Positions 6,082 through 8,760 of a DNA stretch of 8,760 bases are shown here, one piece after another. Position numbers and translations under genes: made by a program. A model generated the notes under the pieces. That model ran no database searches. It was not told the DNA's origin and worked only from the letters and a program-made list of their open reading frames with translations. The stretch comes from JAQVXR01 sp050945755 (lineage in GTDB: Bacteria; Bacillota; Dehalobacteriia; Dehalobacteriales; Dehalobacteriaceae), in assembly GCA_050945755.1 (NCBI GenBank), contig JBMNTN010000072.1, positions 1 through 8,760 of the forward strand, given 5' to 3'. How positions within the stretch are numbered: the stretch's first letter is position 1; each line of letters opens with the position of its first letter.

Positions 6082-7128
6082 ATGGGACTTGAGATAAATG
6101 AAATTTTGCGCCAGTGTATAATGATAGGAGCTTCAGATATTCATCTTAATTATCACAGGCCGCCAGTTTTTCGCATCCACGGTGATATTGTCGCGAGTGA
6201 CCAATGGCCGCTGCTTGATGCCAAAGATACGGAAAGCCTTTGCCGGCAGATGATGGATGAAGAGTTATGGAAAAAGGTAGAAAATAAAGGGGAGTGTGAT
6301 TTTGCTTATGCCATTCCCGGGACAGCCCGGTTCCGTGTCAATGTATTCAAGGAGCGGGGTACTTACGGGGCTGCCCTGCGCATTATTAACTCAAAAATTT
6401 TAACTCTGGAAGAATTAAAATTACCGGCTGTATTGGGCGAATTGGCCAAAAAGCCCCGGGGATTGGTTTTAGTAACCGGACCCACCGGAAGCGGTAAGAC
6501 GACAACCCTGGCAGCGATGATCGATTTGGTAAACAGGGAAACGAAAGGACACATTCTTACCCTGGAAGACCCCATTGAATACATACACGAACATCAAAAT
6601 TGTCTTGTGACCCAGCGGGAAATAGGCAGTGACACCCAATCATTTGCTGCTGCTTTGAAAGCAGCCTTACGACAGGATCCGGATGTGATCCTGTTGGGTG
6701 AAATGAGGGACTTGGAGACAATCAGCACGGCCGTGACTGCAGCAGAAACAGGCCACCTGGTGATGGCTACTTTACATACATCCAGTGCTGCCCAGACGAT
6801 TGAACGAATTATTGATGTATTTCCCCCTCATCAACAGCAGCAGATCAGGACTCAGCTGGCCGCGACCCTGCAAGGGGTAGTCGCCCAAACATTGCTGAAA
6901 AGGAAAGATGGAAAAGGACGGGTTGCCGCCGTGGAGATTCTGATCGGAACTCCGGCGGTACGCAATCTCATCCGGGAGGGAAAGACACATCAGCTTAACT
7001 CCATGATTCAAACGGGAGGGCAGTTCGGCATGCAGAGCTTGGATGCCGCGCTCCGGCAGCTGATCAACTGGGGCGTGATATCTCCGGAAGAAGCGGCAGC
7101 AAAGGGATTGGATTTATCAAAAAGATAG
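6082..7128 (+). CDS. pilT: Type IV pilus retraction ATPase PilT
   Basis: This hexameric ATPase powers pilus retraction and twitching motility at the cytoplasmic face. It has 348 residues, the usual PilT length, from ATG 6082, with AAGGAG (6068-6073) eight bases upstream; a TTG directly before (6079) is less well spaced. The N-terminal PAS-like part carries GASDIHLNYHRPPVFRIHG. The core has Walker A GPTGSGKT (133-140, Lys139), Asp box TLEDPIEY (160-167), Walker B DPDVILLGEMRD (199-210, Glu207) and His box TLHT with His232. The C-terminal retraction motif, AIRNLIRE in most PilT proteins, reads AVRNLIRE (292-299). This motif, and the lack of a long N-terminal domain and tetracysteine, separate it from PilB. 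It follows pilB by 25 bases and is co-transcribed. No terminator directly follows it; the next signal is the riboswitch terminator before pilC. Confidence 0.95.
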   Translation: MGLEINEILRQCIMIGASDIHLNYHRPPVFRIHGDIVASDQWPLLDAKDTESLCRQMMDEELWKKVENKGECDFAYAIPGTARFRVNVFKERGTYGAALRIINSKILTLEELKLPAVLGELAKKPRGLVLVTGPTGSGKTTTLAAMIDLVNRETKGHILTLEDPIEYIHEHQNCLVTQREIGSDTQSFAAALKAALRQDPDVILLGEMRDLETISTAVTAAETGHLVMATLHTSSAAQTIERIIDVFPPHQQQQIRTQLAATLQGVVAQTLLKRKDGKGRVAAVEILIGTPAVRNLIREGKTHQLNSMIQTGGQFGMQSLDAALRQLINWGVISPEEAAAKGLDLSKR

Positions 7129-7157
7129 TTGTTTATTAGCAGAATTTAGAAAAATTT

Positions 7158-7179
7158 TAGTTAAATATTAGTTAAATAT
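7158..7179 (+). repeat. Tandem direct repeat, 2 x 11 bp
   Basis: TAGTTAAATAT occurs twice with no gap (7158-7168 and 7169-7179) in the AT-rich start of the pilT-pilC gap. The 11-base period puts both copies on the same face of the helix, which would suit a regulator site ahead of a riboswitch promoter. It may also be chance in AT-rich DNA. Confidence 0.5.
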
Positions 7180-7196
7180 TCCTCAGCAGGAAGGAA

Positions 7197-7224
7197 TTGC
7201 TCTGATTTTGGAGAATAATCAAAT
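7197..7224 (+). promoter_or_regulatory. Possible weak promoter for the riboswitch-pilC transcript
   Basis: TTGCTC (7197-7202) and TCAAAT (7219-7224), 16 bases apart, each match the sigma-A consensus at four of six positions. A start near 7231 would place the 5' end just before the riboswitch aptamer, as is usual. The match is weak, and readthrough from pilT is an equal possibility. Confidence 0.25.
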
Positions 7225-7241
7225 CTGTACCATACAACACA

Positions 7242-7412
7242 ACAGGGTAAACCACTCGAAAGGGTGGGACACAAAGCTATGGGTCTAACGCTCGCTTTGA
7301 GTTATGATTGCCAGGCTGCATCATATGTTGCATGCAGAAGAGTAGTTTTTTATTGCTCTTTAGATGACTTGATGTTATTACCCTGTCAAAAAAACGGCAG
7401 GGTTTTTTATTT
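7242..7412 (+). promoter_or_regulatory. Cyclic-di-GMP-I (GEMM) riboswitch upstream of pilC
   Basis: The aptamer core (7242-7315) reads close to the GEMM consensus. It opens with CAGGGTAAACC (7243-7253). A hairpin CCACTC-GAAA-GGGTGG follows (7252-7267) with a GNRA tetraloop, then GGACACAAAGC (7267-7277). Next is a second hairpin holding a tetraloop receptor: TCTAAC (7284-7289) opposite GTTATGA (7301-7307), similar to the 11-base receptor. GCCAGG ends it at 7310-7315. In the family these features form two parallel helices that bind c-di-GMP at their junction. The 5' strand ACAGGGTAA (7242-7250) is perfectly complementary to TTACCCTGT (7378-7386), which would close helix P1. That same strand overlaps the 5' arm of the terminator at 7380-7387. 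Two further hairpins (7316-7337 and 7338-7360) fill the space. The element regulates pilC and probably the gene after it. Confidence 0.9.
7380..7412 (+). terminator. Intrinsic terminator of the riboswitch expression platform
   Basis: ACCCTGTC (7380-7387) pairs with GGCAGGGT (7396-7403), eight pairs including one G-U, around an A-rich loop. A T-rich tail TTTTTTATTT runs from 7403. It lies 72 bases before pilC, after the aptamer, and its left arm overlaps the strand able to pair with the aptamer's 5' end. Confidence 0.9.
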
Positions 7413-7483
7413 GTCAAAACAAGTTTACGGTTCCAGAGAACCAATGGGTTTAGGAAATCAGCGGATTGACCGGGGGTAAATCA

Positions 7484-8701
7484 ATGGCTTTTTTTACCTA
7501 TAAGGTGCGAGATACTGCAGGACGAACCCTGACTGGCATTATTGAAGCAGAGAGTGAGGCCAATGTGGTCGAGCACCTGCGTGGCCGAGATTATTTTATT
7601 GTCGATATTAAGGAGAAAAAGGTCAACAATTTTTCCATTAATGTCCCGAAAAAAATGTCCCGGGGGGTTAAGTCCAAGGATCTGGCGGTCTTTTGCCGCC
7701 AGTTTGCCACCTTGATGAATGCCGGAGTCCCGATTCTCACCTGTTTGCAAATTCTCCAAGAACAGGCGGAAAACCTGAAACTCCAGGAAACACTGTCTAA
7801 TGTGATGGGACGGCTGGAGAGTGGTCGCTCCCTGGCCGATTCTGTGCGTGCTTACCCGAAAATTTTCCCCGAGATTTTTGTTAACATGGTAGAAACCGGA
7901 GAAATCGGCGGGGTGCTGGATGAGGTGCTGGAAAGGTTGGCTGCGCATTTTGAGCGGGAACATGATATTGGGGAAAAAGTCAAATCTGCCATGACCTATC
8001 CGGTGGCGATTCTTGTGATTGCGGTGTTGGCGATTACTTTTATGCTGATTTATATCCTCCCCACTTTTGTCGGGATGCTGGGGCAGTCAGGTGGAACACT
8101 GCCCCTGCCTACCCGAATCGTCATGGGTTTAAGCTCCCTCTTGCAAAACTTTTGGTGGGCAATGCTCATCTTCACGGCAGGTTTGATTTATGGTTTAGGG
8201 AAGGTTAGGGAGCGCCCGGAAGGCAAGGAAAAAATTGATGAGATCATTTTAAAGCTGCCGGTGGCAGGGCAGTTGGTCCAAAAAATGATTATCTCTCGTT
8301 TTGCACGCACCCTGGGGACGATGCTGAAATCGGGAGTGCCGATCATTGAAGCTTTGGAAACAGTGAAAAAAACCGTCGGCAATGAGGTGGTTGCCCGGGA
8401 ACTGGATCTGGCCAAGGAAAATATTATTGGGGGCAAAGGGATTGCCGAGCCGTTGAAAAACTCCGGGGTTTTCCCCCAGATGGTTACCCAGATGATTGCC
8501 GTGGGGGAGGAAACAGGTGCCTTGGATACCTTGTTGGAGCGGGTTGCTTTCTTTTATGACCGGGAGGTGGACAACATGGTGAATCGCCTCTCTACATTGA
8601 TTGAACCAATTATGATTGTCGGTTTAGGAGCTGTATTGGGCTTTATGATTATTGCCATGATGCTGCCCATGTTTGACGTGATGTCTGCAGCCCCTAATTA
8701 A
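7484..8701 (+). CDS. pilC: Type IV pilus inner-membrane platform protein PilC (GspF family)
   Basis: This is the inner-membrane core of the pilus machine. It links the PilB/PilT motors to the growing pilin fibre. It has 405 residues, standard for the family, from ATG 7484 with GGGGG (7472-7476) seven bases upstream; an in-frame TTG at 7466 would add six residues and lies before the ribosome binding site. A short N-terminal domain (FTYKVRDTAGRTLTG) is followed by two T2SSF domains, each opening with a related motif: FCRQFATLMNAGVPI from residue 70 and FARTLGTMLKSGVPI from 273. The conserved EIFVNMVETGEIGG and MVTQMIAVGEETGAL occupy equivalent places in the two repeats. Three membrane segments are visible, about residues 172-201, 223-240 and 375-399. 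Expression is probably controlled by the c-di-GMP riboswitch upstream. It is separated from pilT by 355 bases, unlike the tight pilB-pilT spacing. Confidence 0.95.
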   Translation: MAFFTYKVRDTAGRTLTGIIEAESEANVVEHLRGRDYFIVDIKEKKVNNFSINVPKKMSRGVKSKDLAVFCRQFATLMNAGVPILTCLQILQEQAENLKLQETLSNVMGRLESGRSLADSVRAYPKIFPEIFVNMVETGEIGGVLDEVLERLAAHFEREHDIGEKVKSAMTYPVAILVIAVLAITFMLIYILPTFVGMLGQSGGTLPLPTRIVMGLSSLLQNFWWAMLIFTAGLIYGLGKVRERPEGKEKIDEIILKLPVAGQLVQKMIISRFARTLGTMLKSGVPIIEALETVKKTVGNEVVARELDLAKENIIGGKGIAEPLKNSGVFPQMVTQMIAVGEETGALDTLLERVAFFYDREVDNMVNRLSTLIEPIMIVGLGAVLGFMIIAMMLPMFDVMSAAPN

Positions 8702-8737
8702 AAGATAAAACAAAGTAATGGGAATGGAAGTTTTTTG

Positions 8738-8748
8738 AAAGGAGGTGA
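8738..8748 (+). promoter_or_regulatory. Near-perfect Shine-Dalgarno site for the next gene
   Basis: AAAGGAGGTGA is fully complementary to the 3' end of 16S rRNA (anti-SD CCTCC core). The GGAGG core ends eight bases before the ATG at 8754. It is the strongest ribosome binding site in the window and suggests a highly translated product, as expected for a major pilin. Confidence 0.85.
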
Positions 8749-8753
8749 ACTCA

Positions 8754-8760
8754 ATGCTGA
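8754..8760 (+). CDS. Start of a further gene, cut by the window end (probably a prepilin)
   Basis: Only ATG CTG and one more base are inside the window, so the protein begins Met-Leu. It is called as a start because of the near-perfect Shine-Dalgarno site and its place 52 bases after pilC. In many Firmicutes and other bacteria pilB-pilT-pilC is followed by the pilin gene. That identity is inferred from gene order only; no pilin sequence is visible. Confidence 0.6.

Noticed and set aside
7264..7479. Open frame of 71 codons on the + strand between pilT and pilC
   Set aside because: It lies across the riboswitch aptamer and terminator, has no ribosome binding site, and its translation has no recognisable protein character.
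1..8760. CRISPR array, insertion sequence, tRNA or phage genes
   Set aside because: No repeat-spacer pattern, transposase, terminal inverted repeats, tRNA-like cloverleaf or phage-type protein is visible.

Overview
The window looks like chromosome of a Gram-positive anaerobe of the class Clostridia (an inference). The evidence is: strong AGGAGG-type ribosome binding sites with TTG/ATG starts, moderate GC, a selenocysteine-dependent amino-acid reductase of the Grd family (typical of Stickland-type anaerobes and relatives), a two-repeat DUF2935 protein (common in Firmicutes), and a class I cyclic-di-GMP riboswitch next to type IV pilus genes. All genes lie on the + strand. The exact genus cannot be read from the sequence.

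Region 1 (1-154) is the 3' part of a 5S rRNA, the end of an rRNA operon, closed by a strong intrinsic terminator. Region 2 (155-2974) is a two-gene unit encoding component B of a glycine/sarcosine/betaine reductase. The first gene encodes a GrdE-family proprotein whose predicted self-cleavage cysteine falls at residue 242. The second encodes a GrdB-family selenoprotein. Its reading frame crosses an in-frame UGA at 2643-2645, followed by a SECIS-like hairpin, so 1596-2909 is one 437-residue protein rather than two pieces. A terminator at 2952-2974 ends the unit. No GrdA, GrdC or GrdD lies here, so the shared components must be encoded elsewhere.

Region 3 (2975-4237) holds a 41-codon small hydrophobic protein with its own ribosome binding site, a long perfect-type hairpin, and a DUF2935 ferritin-like protein with two internal repeats.

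Region 4 (4238-8760) is a type IV pilus operon in the order pilB (assembly ATPase), pilT (retraction ATPase), pilC (inner-membrane platform), then the first two codons of another gene behind a near-perfect Shine-Dalgarno sequence, probably a prepilin. A sigma-A-like promoter precedes pilB. Between pilT and pilC is a 355-base gap carrying a cyclic-di-GMP-I (GEMM) aptamer followed by an intrinsic terminator.

The most interesting point is that cyclic di-GMP appears to act on this one operon twice. PilB begins with a tandem MshEN-type c-di-GMP-binding motif (two 24-residue units separated by exactly 5 residues), and transcription into pilC and the downstream gene passes a c-di-GMP riboswitch. The 5' strand of the aptamer's closing helix is perfectly complementary over 9 bases to a strand that is also the 5' arm of the terminator. 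This suggests a switch in which aptamer closure and termination exclude each other.
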